Positions 42,897 through 50,967 of a stretch of DNA of 56,076 bases are shown in pieces. A program made the position numbers and the translations under genes. Every line of letters starts with the position of its first letter. Within the stretch, counting starts at the first letter, position 1. Source of the DNA: Methanobrevibacter sp. (GTDB lineage: Archaea > Methanobacteriota > Methanobacteria > Methanobacteriales > Methanobacteriaceae); contig NZ_JAFRKB010000050.1 of the NCBI RefSeq assembly GCF_017431965.1, positions 1-56,076 of the forward strand, read 5' to 3'. The notes beneath the pieces were generated by a model. That model did not search any database. It was not told where the DNA came from and was given only the letters and a program-made list of their open reading frames with translations.

Positions 42897-43826
42897 ATGA
42901 TTTGGGTTGTCGGTGATGTCGATGGTAAAAAATATAAAGAGCCTTTTTCCAAAGGAATATTGTCTCGATCACTTAATGTGGCGGATATTGGAACAGAAAG
43001 AGCTCACGATATTGCTAGTGATATTGAATCAGAATTAGTTAAGAATAACATTACAGAAATTCTTAGCTCTGATTTGGCGGATGTTGTTTTAAAGTATCTT
43101 GAAGGATTTGACCCAAAAATCGCAAATAAATATAAAAATTGGAGATCACTTAGAATTTCAAAAAAACCTTTAATTATATTAATCGGTGGCGCTTCAGGAG
43201 TTGGTACTTCATCTATGGCTTTTGAGCTTGCAAATAGGTTAAGATTAAAAAATATTATAGGAACTGATATGATTCGGGAAGTCATGAGAAAAATAGTCTC
43301 TAAAGAATTAAGTCCTGTTATTCACAAGTCAAGCTTTGATGCACATGAAAGTATTAGAACTCCTTCCATTAGGGTAGACTCTGTTATTGAAGGATTCATT
43401 AGTCATGTTGATGTTGTAAATGTGGGTATTGAAGCGATTATTGAAAGATCAGCTAAAGAGGGCATAAGTACAATTATTGAAGGAGTTCATGTTGTTCCTG
43501 GATTTATTAGAAAAGATTTAATGGAAAATAATAATATCATAGTTTTTACTTTAATAGTGGCTGATGAAGAATCCCATAAACAAAGATTTTATTCAAGATG
43601 CCGCCAGCCATGGGTTAAAAGGTCTCTTGAGAGATATATGGATAATTTTGATACTATCAGAAAAACTCAAAGCTTTTTAATAGAACAAGCCAAAATTCAT
43701 GATTCACACATTATTGATAATGTGGATATTAACGAAACAATTGATATCATGATAAATGATATTTTAGATAAATTTGGAGGAATAGATAATGTTGAACAAG
43801 AAAGTGAAAGATATAATGACCACTGA
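42897..43826 (+). CDS. 2-phosphoglycerate kinase
   Basis: 309 residues from ATG 42897 (the frame opens at ATG 42882, but TGTGATTACT is better placed for 42897). The N-terminal ~85 residues look like an ATP-cone or nucleotide-binding region, followed by a P-loop: GGASGVGTSSMA, then NIIGTDMIREVMR and HKSSFDAHESI, features of archaeal 2-phosphoglycerate kinase. This makes 2,3-bisphosphoglycerate for cyclic 2,3-diphosphoglycerate, a solute and phosphate store in Methanobrevibacter relatives. It overlaps the following CBS gene by 38 bases, so coupled translation is likely. Confidence 0.88.
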   Translation: MIWVVGDVDGKKYKEPFSKGILSRSLNVADIGTERAHDIASDIESELVKNNITEILSSDLADVVLKYLEGFDPKIANKYKNWRSLRISKKPLIILIGGASGVGTSSMAFELANRLRLKNIIGTDMIREVMRKIVSKELSPVIHKSSFDAHESIRTPSIRVDSVIEGFISHVDVVNVGIEAIIERSAKEGISTIIEGVHVVPGFIRKDLMENNNIIVFTLIVADEESHKQRFYSRCRQPWVKRSLERYMDNFDTIRKTQSFLIEQAKIHDSHIIDNVDINETIDIMINDILDKFGGIDNVEQESERYNDH

Positions 43827-44178
43827 TGTGATTACAACCACTTCAGATACAGACGTTGTTTATGCTTTTGAAAAACTGATGAAACATAAAATAAGTTCTC
43901 TTCCGGTTGTAGATGATGATAACTTGATTGGTATTATTACTGCTACTGATGTGGGTCATAATCTAATTCTTGACAAGTATGAGTTGGGAACTAGTGTGGA
44001 TGAAATTATGATTAAGCCTGTCGTTACTGTTTCACCTGAAGACAGTCTTGAAGATGCAGTTAAAATAATGAAAGAAGGTGTTTCTTCTTCAGGCATTTTA
44101 AATCAGCTTCCTGTTGTTGAAGAGGGTAAATTAGTTGGAATTATATCTGATGGAGATATTATTCAAGAAATATTATAA
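43789..44178 (+). CDS. Two-CBS-domain protein
   Basis: 129 residues consisting of two CBS domains. The first (~8-65) contains IMTTDVITTTSDTDVVYAFEKLMKHKISSLPVVDDDNLIGIIT; the second (~70-127) contains VSPEDSLEDAVKIMKEG and LPVVEEGKLVGIISDGDII. CBS pairs bind AMP, ATP or similar ligands. GGAGG at 43776-43780 inside the upstream gene sets the start. It may sense nucleotides and control the kinase with which it overlaps. Confidence 0.93.
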   Translation: MLNKKVKDIMTTDVITTTSDTDVVYAFEKLMKHKISSLPVVDDDNLIGIITATDVGHNLILDKYELGTSVDEIMIKPVVTVSPEDSLEDAVKIMKEGVSSSGILNQLPVVEEGKLVGIISDGDIIQEIL

Positions 44179-44316
44179 TTTATCCTATTTTTCTTTATTT
44201 AATTTCATTTTTAGAAATTTTTAAACAGTTACTATAATTATTTATTTTTCTAGAAAATCTTTTTTTTATTTATTTAATTTATTATTTTTGAGGGCATTTG
44301 GTATTTTTTGCTAACA

Positions 44317-44326
44317 TTTATATAAT
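44317..44326 (+). promoter_or_regulatory. TATA box of the SRP RNA
   Basis: TTTATATAAT, with the expected transcription start about 27 bases on, at 44347 or so. The ~135 bases before it (44179-44316) hold nothing else recognised. Confidence 0.6.
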
Positions 44327-44347
44327 ATTAAAATCAAATATTAATCT

Positions 44348-44608
44348 TGGCTAGACTGGAGGGTTAGGGGTCCTCTGTAAGCACACACCCCCTTTGGTGC
44401 AGTTGAAGTTCAGAAGGCGGCTTTTTAAGAGAGTATAAGCCTAGAAAAAACAGCATAGAAACCTCGTCCTGCAGGATTGGTGGTGGTGAGATTTTTACTG
44501 GAGGGTAAAAATTAGTCACCTTCGATATGGGAATGGGTCAGGCCCGGAAGGGAGCAGCTCTACTGTTAACATGCGATGCTTGTAGAATCCCGGGGTGGAG
44601 TTGGGTTT
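44348..44608 (+). ncRNA. ffs: Archaeal signal recognition particle RNA (7S RNA)
   Basis: About 260 nt, GC-richer than the surroundings. The conserved domain IV core is clear: GGTCAGGCCCGGAAGGGAGCAG (44537-44558), which binds SRP54 through its symmetric loop, with SRP19-binding helix sequences before it. The TATA box is at 44317 and a T-rich run (44606-44611) follows the 3' end. The exact ends are estimated from the promoter and T-run (within about 5 bases), not from a folded model. Confidence 0.92.
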
Positions 44609-44721
44609 TTTAGATCACTTATATTTTTGAGATTAGTCCACTTCTGAACATGCCGTTTATATAAATAATTAAGTTTATAAATAAGTTTTGACATATAACT
44701 TATTATAATTGTTTTTTAGTT

Positions 44722-44805
44722 GTCGGGATGGCCCAGCCTGGTACGGCGTCGGACTGCTAATCCGATGATCTTATGATCACCGGGGTTCAAATCCCCGTCC
44801 CGGCG
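44722..44805 (+). tRNA. tRNA-Ser, anticodon GCT
   Basis: 84 nt without encoded CCA. The acceptor stem GTCGGGA pairs with TCCCGGC (with one G-U pair), discriminator G. The anticodon loop is CTGCTAA (44754-44760), anticodon GCT at 44756-44758, between TCGGA and TCCGA stems. The long variable arm (TGATCTTATGATCA) marks a class II tRNA and agrees with serine. T arm with GGTTCAAAT present. Confidence 0.97.
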
Positions 44806-44814
44806 TTTTCAATA

Positions 44815-45720
44815 TTATTCATCTATTTCTTGGGTATGGTTGTATTCTAATCCGAGAGGGCATGCATGCACCATAACATATTTTACTTCAGGAATCTCTT
44901 TCATGATGTTATTTTCAACAGCATGTACAATTTCATGTGTTTCATCTAAAGTGATGTTTCCATCAAGCTGTATATGTAATGAGACTGTTGCATAGGAACC
45001 CAAATAATCTACTTTGATGTTATGCGCATTTTGAGCAGGTGGTGTGTTATTAGCAACATCTCTTATTTTGTCAATGAATTCTTTTGAGGGAACTTTTCCC
45101 ATGATGTTGTCAATATTTTCTTTCCCTATTTCATATGCAGTTTTTAGAATTAAAAATCCGATGACTAGTCCTATAATTGGATCCAATATTGGATAACCCA
45201 TATTTGAAACAGCAACACCGACTAAAACTGCTATTGATGAAAAAATGTCTGTTTTTTGATGTTTTCCATCAGCAATAATTACCGGGCTGTTTATTTCTTC
45301 ACCGATTCCTATAATATATTGGCTAACGGAATAGTTTATAAATATTCCTATGACTGCCATTATTGCTGCAAACACATCTGGTGTAGTAATCAATGAAGGA
45401 TTAAATAATTTTTCAATTGCACCCCCCATAATCTCCCATGCCACTATTGCCAAAAATAGAACTATAAATAATCCTCCTATTGCTTCTGCACGGCCATGTC
45501 CTATGGGGTGTTCATCATCTGCAGGTTTTTGGCCTATTTTGAATCCAGTATAGGCTACAATTGTAGTTACCATATCTGAAAGAGTATGCGCCCCTTCGGA
45601 TATTAATGCATAACTTCCGGACATTACTCCAACAATTATATTAAACACGGTCAAAAAGCAATTTGCAATGAGTGCAACTATAGCTGCTTTTTTCCCGGCT
45701 TTACTTCTAAACTCATCCAT
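44815..45720 (-). CDS. Cation diffusion facilitator (CDF) transporter
   Basis: 301 residues, six membrane helices in the first ~205 residues. Metal-site motifs: EGAHTLSDMV in helix 2 and ADGKHQKTDIFSS in helix 5 (HxxxD). A cytoplasmic domain (~210-301) follows with VHAVE... and NEI-like beta segments. These proteins export Zn, Fe, Mn or similar cations; metal specificity cannot be read. It overlaps the upstream aminotransferase stop by 8 bases, indicating an operon with it. It ends 10 bases from the tRNA-Ser on the other strand. Confidence 0.9.
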   Translation of the reverse strand: MDEFRSKAGKKAAIVALIANCFLTVFNIIVGVMSGSYALISEGAHTLSDMVTTIVAYTGFKIGQKPADDEHPIGHGRAEAIGGLFIVLFLAIVAWEIMGGAIEKLFNPSLITTPDVFAAIMAVIGIFINYSVSQYIIGIGEEINSPVIIADGKHQKTDIFSSIAVLVGVAVSNMGYPILDPIIGLVIGFLILKTAYEIGKENIDNIMGKVPSKEFIDKIRDVANNTPPAQNAHNIKVDYLGSYATVSLHIQLDGNITLDETHEIVHAVENNIMKEIPEVKYVMVHACPLGLEYNHTQEIDE

Positions 45721-46831
45721 TAACTACACTCTCTTCTAAGATATTCATAGCTTTTTCAATATTTTCATAGGAGTTTGCATATGACATTCTCACATGTTTT
45801 TCTCCATTTGATCCAAATGCAGCTCCTGGAACTGTAATCACGCCTGCTTTCGCTGCTTTTTGAACAAAGTCTTCATCTTCAATTTTTGGGAATACATAAA
45901 ATGCCCCTTCGGCATTAACTGTTTCATATCCCATTTCATTTAAACGGCTGACTATCAGGTCACGTCTTCTTTTAAATTCGTTAACCATTTTAACGACTTC
46001 ATCTTGCGGTCCGGTTAATGCTTCATAAGCTCCTTTTTGAGCTGTAGTGCTGGCACAAGCTATGTTATATTGGTGAATTTTAAGTAGATTTTCAATATTG
46101 TCCTCATTTGAGGTCAGGTAACCTATTCTTAAACCGGTCATTGCATAAGTTTTTGAAAATCCGTTCAATGTAATTACATTATCGCTGTGTTTTGCGGGTG
46201 AGTAATGTTTTTTATCATAAATTATTTTTTCATAAATTTCATCGGAAATTACTAAAAAGTCATGGTCCATTGACAAATCGGCAATTGCTTTTATGTCTTC
46301 TTTGTCCATTACTGCCCCGGTCGGATTAGATGGTGAATTTAACATGATAGCCTTCGTATCCTTTGATATTTTTTCCACAACATCATCTGATTTTAATTTA
46401 AATTCATTATCCATGGAACAGTCAACGGGAACTATTTTTGCACCGGACAGATTTATGCATGCTTCATAAGATAAAAAACTAGGATTTGGTAGAATTATTT
46501 CATCTCCGGCTTCAAAAAATGCTTGTGTGCACATGAACAATCCTTCACTGGCTCCGGCTGTAACGATGATATCTTCAGGATTAGTTTTTATCCCATTGTC
46601 TTTTTTGAATTTATCGACAATAGCTTCTCTTAATTCAATTATTCCTTTATTTGAAGTATAATGTGTTTCATTATTATCAATTGAATTTTTCATTGCAAGT
46701 TTGATGTTTTCAGGGACATTAAAATCAGGTTCTCCAATACCCAGATTTATCGCATCGGGATTTGTCACTTCAAACATTTTTCGTATTTGTGATAATTCAA
46801 TTGAATTTGTTCTTTTTGCAGGGTTTACCAT
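45713..46831 (-). CDS. Class I/II aminotransferase (AspC-like)
   Basis: 372 residues from ATG 46831 (MVNPAKRTNSIEL). The frame stays open to 46918 but GAGAGGAAAA sits just ahead of 46831, and the extension is Asn/Lys low-complexity. PLP-dependent fold type I motifs: NLGIGEPDFNVP, TAGASEGL, NSPSNPTGAV, SDEIYEKI, and the PLP-binding Lys in LNGFSKTYAMTGLRIGY. Aromatic or aspartate transamination is likely; the substrate is not decided. It forms an operon with the CDF gene. Confidence 0.92.
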   Translation of the reverse strand: MVNPAKRTNSIELSQIRKMFEVTNPDAINLGIGEPDFNVPENIKLAMKNSIDNNETHYTSNKGIIELREAIVDKFKKDNGIKTNPEDIIVTAGASEGLFMCTQAFFEAGDEIILPNPSFLSYEACINLSGAKIVPVDCSMDNEFKLKSDDVVEKISKDTKAIMLNSPSNPTGAVMDKEDIKAIADLSMDHDFLVISDEIYEKIIYDKKHYSPAKHSDNVITLNGFSKTYAMTGLRIGYLTSNEDNIENLLKIHQYNIACASTTAQKGAYEALTGPQDEVVKMVNEFKRRRDLIVSRLNEMGYETVNAEGAFYVFPKIEDEDFVQKAAKAGVITVPGAAFGSNGEKHVRMSYANSYENIEKAMNILEESVVNG

Positions 46832-46896
46832 ATTTTTTCCTCTCTTAATATTTTTATTATTTTTATTATTATTGTAAATTATTTTTTTTCCAGTAA

Positions 46897-48450
46897 CTAT
46901 TTTTCGCATGCTCCACAATTATAGCATGGGGATGTTTCACACCAGGGAGTTTGCTTTAAGTTTTTCAGTCTTTTGTTTTCTATTTTTAAGAATTTTTCGC
47001 TTATCCCAACATCAATATTGCTCCAAGGCAGTTCATCGTTGATGTCATAATGTGGAAGCAGTTCCCTCCATTCTTTTAATGTGGGCTGATTTGTTAAAGA
47101 TTTTTCAATAAGTTCACCAACTTGCCTATTTCCACAGGATAATATATATTGAATCATACATTTTTTAGGACTTTCACATTTTATGTTATATTTTCGCATT
47201 TCCTTTTTAAGAAATCGGGTTTTATTTTTTATATCCTTGAAATCATATCCTTCCCATTGAAGTGGAGTATGAGGTTTTGGAATAATCGGGTTCACACTGA
47301 ATTTTACATTTTTGATACTTTTATGCATTCCAGCTATTTTTTTCATATACTCGGCAAGATCTTTAATATCATCTTTATTTTCGCCAGGTATTCCGATTAA
47401 AAAATATAATTTAATTTTAAAATCAAGGTCAACCGCATCTTTTATAACAGAAAATATTTTTTCATCTGAAATTTCCTTATTGATTACTTTTCTGAGTCTT
47501 TCAATAGATTCTGGAGCAAGCGTGATTGTTTTCAGTCCACTTTTTTTTAGAGTTTCCAAAGTTTTTCTAGAAACGGACTCTATTCTTAGAGAAGGTGTTG
47601 AAATTTGAAAACCCTCTTTTTCAAGGTTTTCTGTAAGCAAATCCAAATTACTGTAATCTGACACTGCAGCTCCAATCAATGTTATTTTGTTAAGACCGGT
47701 ATTTTGCCTATTTTTTATAGCAATATTCAATAATGTTTTATAATCCGTTTCACGTGTAGGTCTGTAAAGATAGCTTGCCATGCAAAATCTGCAGCCTCTG
47801 GTGCATCCTCTCGAAACGTTTAACATAATTGTATTGTTAAAAATGGTTTGATAATCCTCATCATCACTTCTGCTTATGATGGGTTCTGTAATGTGATATG
47901 CGTTATCCATATCATTGACTAGAACAATCTTGGTTTTGTTGTTATACTCGGGAATATAAACTCCAGGAACATCTAAAAATTTTTTTAAGTTGCTGTTTGG
48001 ACTTTCGAGATATTTATCTAAAAGATTGTTTATTATCTCTTCTCCTTCACCAATTATGAAAATGTCAATATAATCAGATAATGGAAGTGGGTTTGCTGTT
48101 GCACAGGGGCCTCCGGCTATAATCAATGGATCATTTTCGTTTCTGTCCTTTCGTTTAAGAGGAATTTCAGCATTTTTCAACATTTCCAATACATTGAAGT
48201 AGTCCTCTTCAAACTGCAAAGTAAAGCTTATTATATCAAAATATCTGCTGGGAGTATTTGATTCGATTGAGTTTGTATTTGGATAGATTATTCTCTCACA
48301 CCATGTATCATCACGTTCATTTATATGATTATATAAAATATTGTAGCCTAATGATGACATAGCGGTTTTGTAGATATTAGGATATGCCAATCCGAAGTGT
48401 ATGTCAATCTTTTCATAGTTTTTTTGAAAAGCATTTTTTTCATATATCAT
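46897..48450 (-). CDS. Radical SAM protein with B12-binding-like N-terminus
   Basis: 517 residues from ATG 48450 (a TTG at 48459 is in frame). An N-terminal Rossmann-like region (IHFGLAYPNIYKTAMSSLGYNILYNHIN...) as in B12-binding radical SAM proteins; the GGPCATANPLPLSDYIDIFIIGEGEE stretch; then the radical SAM cluster motif in GCTRGCRFCMASY (CxxxCxxC). The C-terminus has extra Cys: CETSPCYNCGACEK, probably for a second cluster. This family acts on unknown substrates, including tRNA- or peptide-modifying enzymes. No ribosome binding site seen. It is 65 bases upstream of the aminotransferase start. Confidence 0.85.
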   Translation of the reverse strand: MIYEKNAFQKNYEKIDIHFGLAYPNIYKTAMSSLGYNILYNHINERDDTWCERIIYPNTNSIESNTPSRYFDIISFTLQFEEDYFNVLEMLKNAEIPLKRKDRNENDPLIIAGGPCATANPLPLSDYIDIFIIGEGEEIINNLLDKYLESPNSNLKKFLDVPGVYIPEYNNKTKIVLVNDMDNAYHITEPIISRSDDEDYQTIFNNTIMLNVSRGCTRGCRFCMASYLYRPTRETDYKTLLNIAIKNRQNTGLNKITLIGAAVSDYSNLDLLTENLEKEGFQISTPSLRIESVSRKTLETLKKSGLKTITLAPESIERLRKVINKEISDEKIFSVIKDAVDLDFKIKLYFLIGIPGENKDDIKDLAEYMKKIAGMHKSIKNVKFSVNPIIPKPHTPLQWEGYDFKDIKNKTRFLKKEMRKYNIKCESPKKCMIQYILSCGNRQVGELIEKSLTNQPTLKEWRELLPHYDINDELPWSNIDVGISEKFLKIENKRLKNLKQTPWCETSPCYNCGACEK

Positions 48451-48611
48451 ATAAATCAACTTTTATTATTTTTTTATTTATCTTCCTATAATAATTATGT
48501 ATTATATATCATTAAAATTATCTACTTTTTTCATTAATCCCCGTATTAAATAGCTAATAATTTATAATAGTTTTAATAAAAATTTAATTAACAAGCTATT
48601 AGGACAATATT

Positions 48612-49070
48612 ATGAATTCTAAAAAATATTCAAAAGTGGCTGTTGGAGGAACCTTTGATAAATTTCATGATGGTCATAAAAAATTATTATCAACCGCATT
48701 TGAAATTGGGCAACGTGTGGAGATTGGCGTTACTTCAGATGCATTTGGTGGTTTAAAAGGTGATATTGATTCTTGTGAGGAAAGAATGAAAAATCTTAAG
48801 TATTTCTTTTCAGATAAATCCGATTTTACTATTGTTCCTTTGGAAGATTCTTATGGGACCACTATTTATGATGGTGATTTTGAAGCGATTGTTGTAAGTG
48901 AAGAGACCGAACCTACAGCACTTGAAATAAATGATATTAGAATTTCTAAAGGTATGAAACCTCTTGATATTGTTGTAGTAAGTTTTGTGTTGGCTTACGA
49001 TGGCATTCCTATTTCCTCAACACGAATTAGGCGAGGCGAAATTAATCAAAATGGGAATTTCATCAAATAA
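48612..49070 (+). CDS. coaD: Phosphopantetheine adenylyltransferase, archaeal type
   Basis: 152 residues. This enzyme makes dephospho-CoA from 4'-phosphopantetheine, the fourth step of CoA synthesis. The nucleotidylyltransferase motif VAVGGTFDKFHDGHKKLL (GTFDxxHxGH) is at the start, with EIGVTSD next, and the C-terminal ISSTRIRRGEI is the ISSTxxR motif. Length is typical for archaea. The stop overlaps the start of direct repeats that precede the next promoter. CoA is also the source of the phosphopantetheine used by the transferase at 5096, but nothing links the genes. Confidence 0.93.
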   Translation: MNSKKYSKVAVGGTFDKFHDGHKKLLSTAFEIGQRVEIGVTSDAFGGLKGDIDSCEERMKNLKYFFSDKSDFTIVPLEDSYGTTIYDGDFEAIVVSEETEPTALEINDIRISKGMKPLDIVVVSFVLAYDGIPISSTRIRRGEINQNGNFIK

Positions 49071-49098
49071 TCGAAAAAATAATCGACATGTTTATATA
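49066..49098 (+). promoter_or_regulatory. Promoter of the ferredoxin-polyferredoxin operon with direct repeat
   Basis: AATAATCGA occurs twice, at 49066-49074 and 49078-49086 (period 12), immediately before GTTTATATA (49090-49098). The first copy overlaps the coaD stop codon. Confidence 0.45.
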
Positions 49099-49173
49099 TT
49101 CATTTCGAGAAATATTTAAACAGCGTATCAATTATTTTTTTAATAGTTATATGTAATTATTGAGGTGGAAAAT

Positions 49174-49365
49174 ATGGCAGTAAAAATAGACCCTGATGCA
49201 TGTGGTCACATTGATAATTGTCCTGTACAAGGATTATGTATTAAACTTTGTGAACAAGGTGCAATCATTGAAGAGGATGGAGATGTAAAAATAGTCCCTG
49301 AAAATTGTGATGACTGTGATTTATGCATCCAAAATTGTCCAAATCAAGCTATTTCAAAAGCATGA
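49174..49365 (+). CDS. Small 2[4Fe-4S]-type ferredoxin
   Basis: 63 residues from ATG 49174 (a GTG at 49165 is in frame; GAGGTG at 49161-49166 fits the ATG). Two clusters of cysteines: DACGHIDNCPVQGLCIKLC, an unusual first motif with wider spacing, and CDDCDLCIQNCP, a regular CxxCxxCxxxCP. The N-terminal motif is not the standard form, so the first cluster may be atypical. It is 9 bases before the polyferredoxin gene and should be its electron partner. Size is similar to FwdG-like or free ferredoxins. Confidence 0.8.
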   Translation: MAVKIDPDACGHIDNCPVQGLCIKLCEQGAIIEEDGDVKIVPENCDDCDLCIQNCPNQAISKA

Positions 49366-49374
49366 GGTATTTTT

Positions 49375-50388
49375 ATGTTTAGTATAGAGCGTGTTGGAGA
49401 AGAGCATCGTAAATTAGCTTATGATGATGCTAAATGTGTTGGATGCGGAATTTGTGTAGACACTTGTCCTACTTCTTCATTAAGATTAGGACCTTTAGTT
49501 CCAATTGCAAGAGGATTAATCGAAATGGATTTAATTTCTGTTAGTGATTCCTGTGTATTCTGTGGATTATGTTCTGTGGCATGTCCATTTGATTCATTGT
49601 CATTAACCATTGATGGTGAAGATATCAAAGAATCAGAGTCATACCCATCATGGGAAGTTGAATCTAAAATTGACGATGAAGAATGTATGTATTGTGGAAG
49701 ATGTTATTCAGTATGTCCTAGAGATTCAATCATATTCGAAAGAACATTACCTGAAGTTTCATCATTAGTTAAAGGAGAAATCAGTTTCGATCAAGACAAA
49801 TGTATATACTGTTCATTCTGTGCGGATTTATGTCCTGCTGAAGCTATTACTCTTAGCAATATTGCAACATCAAGTGTTGATAAATTAAATAACAATATTG
49901 AAGTTGACACTTCTAAATGTATCTACTGTGGAGTATGTAAAAGAATCTGTCCGGAAGATGCAATTAGAGAAGTTTGTGCTACATGTATGTATGCTGATGA
50001 AATTGAGATTCCTGAAGTTACAGGTGATGTTTTCATTCTTGAAGACACCTGTGTAAACTGTTCATGGTGTGCTGAAACTTGTCCTGTTGATGCAATTACA
50101 ATAACAAAACCATTTGAAGGAACTCTTGAAATTGTGGAAGATGAAGCTGAAGAAAAAATATGTAAAGGCGAATCTTGCCATGCATGTCAAGATGTTTGCC
50201 CATGTAATGCAGTAGAAATTGTTGACGGTAAGGCTGTCACCAATTTGGACTTCTGTAATTTATGTGGTGCTTGTATTACCGCATGTCCACAAAATATCAG
50301 AGTATTAAACAGAACTAGTATGAAATTGAACAATATTAATTCTGAATCATGGAACGAAATCTTAAACGCATTAATTAGTGGAAAATAG
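49375..50388 (+). CDS. FwdF-like polyferredoxin with eight cysteine clusters
   Basis: 337 residues. Eight cluster motifs in order: CVGCGICVDTCP, CVFCGLCSVACP, CMYCGRCYSVCP, CIYCSFCADLCP, CIYCGVCKRICP, CVNCSWCAETCP, CKGESCHACQDVCPC (irregular) and CNLCGACITACP. Spacing and length agree with FwdF, the electron-carrying subunit of formylmethanofuran dehydrogenase that handles the first step of methanogenesis from CO2. No other fwd genes are next to it in this window, so it is an orphan here, or it serves another complex. GAGGTA precedes ATG. The last codons overlap the terminator at 50381. Confidence 0.85.
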   Translation: MFSIERVGEEHRKLAYDDAKCVGCGICVDTCPTSSLRLGPLVPIARGLIEMDLISVSDSCVFCGLCSVACPFDSLSLTIDGEDIKESESYPSWEVESKIDDEECMYCGRCYSVCPRDSIIFERTLPEVSSLVKGEISFDQDKCIYCSFCADLCPAEAITLSNIATSSVDKLNNNIEVDTSKCIYCGVCKRICPEDAIREVCATCMYADEIEIPEVTGDVFILEDTCVNCSWCAETCPVDAITITKPFEGTLEIVEDEAEEKICKGESCHACQDVCPCNAVEIVDGKAVTNLDFCNLCGACITACPQNIRVLNRTSMKLNNINSESWNEILNALISGK

Positions 50389-50404
50389 GGTTTCCCCTAT
50401 TTTC
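50381..50404. terminator. Perfect 10-bp hairpin overlapping the polyferredoxin stop
   Basis: GAAAATAGGG (50381-50390) pairs with CCCTATTTTC (50395-50404) around a TTTC loop. It includes the stop codon (50386-50388) and lies between convergent genes, so it can serve both directions. Confidence 0.7.
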
Positions 50405-50585
50405 AAATTTTATTTATTAAAAAATCTCTTTCTTGTTTTAGCAAACCCTTTAGGTTAGCTTGTGTTTTATTAGTTATATCAGATATATAACTGCCTACTA
50501 GAAGTATTATCACAAGTAATCCTCCGATTATCAGGATTAACTCGGCACTTCCTTGTCCCTTGATGTCTAATTTTTTTCTATACAT
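50403..50585 (-). CDS. Pilin-like protein with class III signal peptide (downstream)
   Basis: 60 residues from ATG 50585 (the frame opens at 50618). The stretch DIKGQGSAELILIIGGLLVIILLVG has the class III signal-peptide pattern: basic residues, then Gly-Gln-Gly-Ser-Ala-Glu, then a hydrophobic core. In methanogens such proteins are cut before the Gln by EppA-type peptidase and assemble into pilus-like filaments. It overlaps its upstream neighbour's stop by 8 bases, so they are co-translated. Confidence 0.75.
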   Translation of the reverse strand: MYRKKLDIKGQGSAELILIIGGLLVIILLVGSYISDITNKTQANLKGLLKQERDFLINKI

Positions 50586-50784
50586 GAGTCCTGTTGTCAA
50601 GTATTGTGTTTCTGACATCTATGATGTCATCTTTTGCCTTTAAACTTCTGTCACTAGTTTCCATATATGATCGATAGATTGTCAATGCTAACAGGGCAAT
50701 AACAATTACTCCACCGAACAATAATATGTATTCTGCAGCCCCTTGGCCGGAGTTTTCTTTGAGGAGTGTTTTCATTTTTTTCAT
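50578..50784 (-). CDS. Pilin-like protein with class III signal peptide (upstream)
   Basis: 68 residues from ATG 50784 (frame open to 50796; TTGGTG just upstream acts as the ribosome binding site). KMKTLLKENSGQGAAEYILLFGGVIVIALLALTIYRSY shows the GQGAAEYIL class III motif and a single hydrophobic helix, with a short mature part ending NTILDNRTHV. It forms a two-gene operon with the next pilin. There is no peptidase or assembly ATPase in the window. Confidence 0.78.
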   Translation of the reverse strand: MKKMKTLLKENSGQGAAEYILLFGGVIVIALLALTIYRSYMETSDRSLKAKDDIIDVRNTILDNRTHV

Positions 50785-50967
50785 TTTTTTCACCAATTAA
50801 TATTATGATTTTTTATTATATTAATATTACTATTTTATAAAAAAGTAATACTTTTTTACTTTTTTGCATTGATTTTTCCTATTTTTTCCATTAGGTTTAT
50901 TAATGGGGTCGTAGATAAAATATAATTAGTTAAATATAGAGTGATTAAAATTGATAAGGGTGAAATC

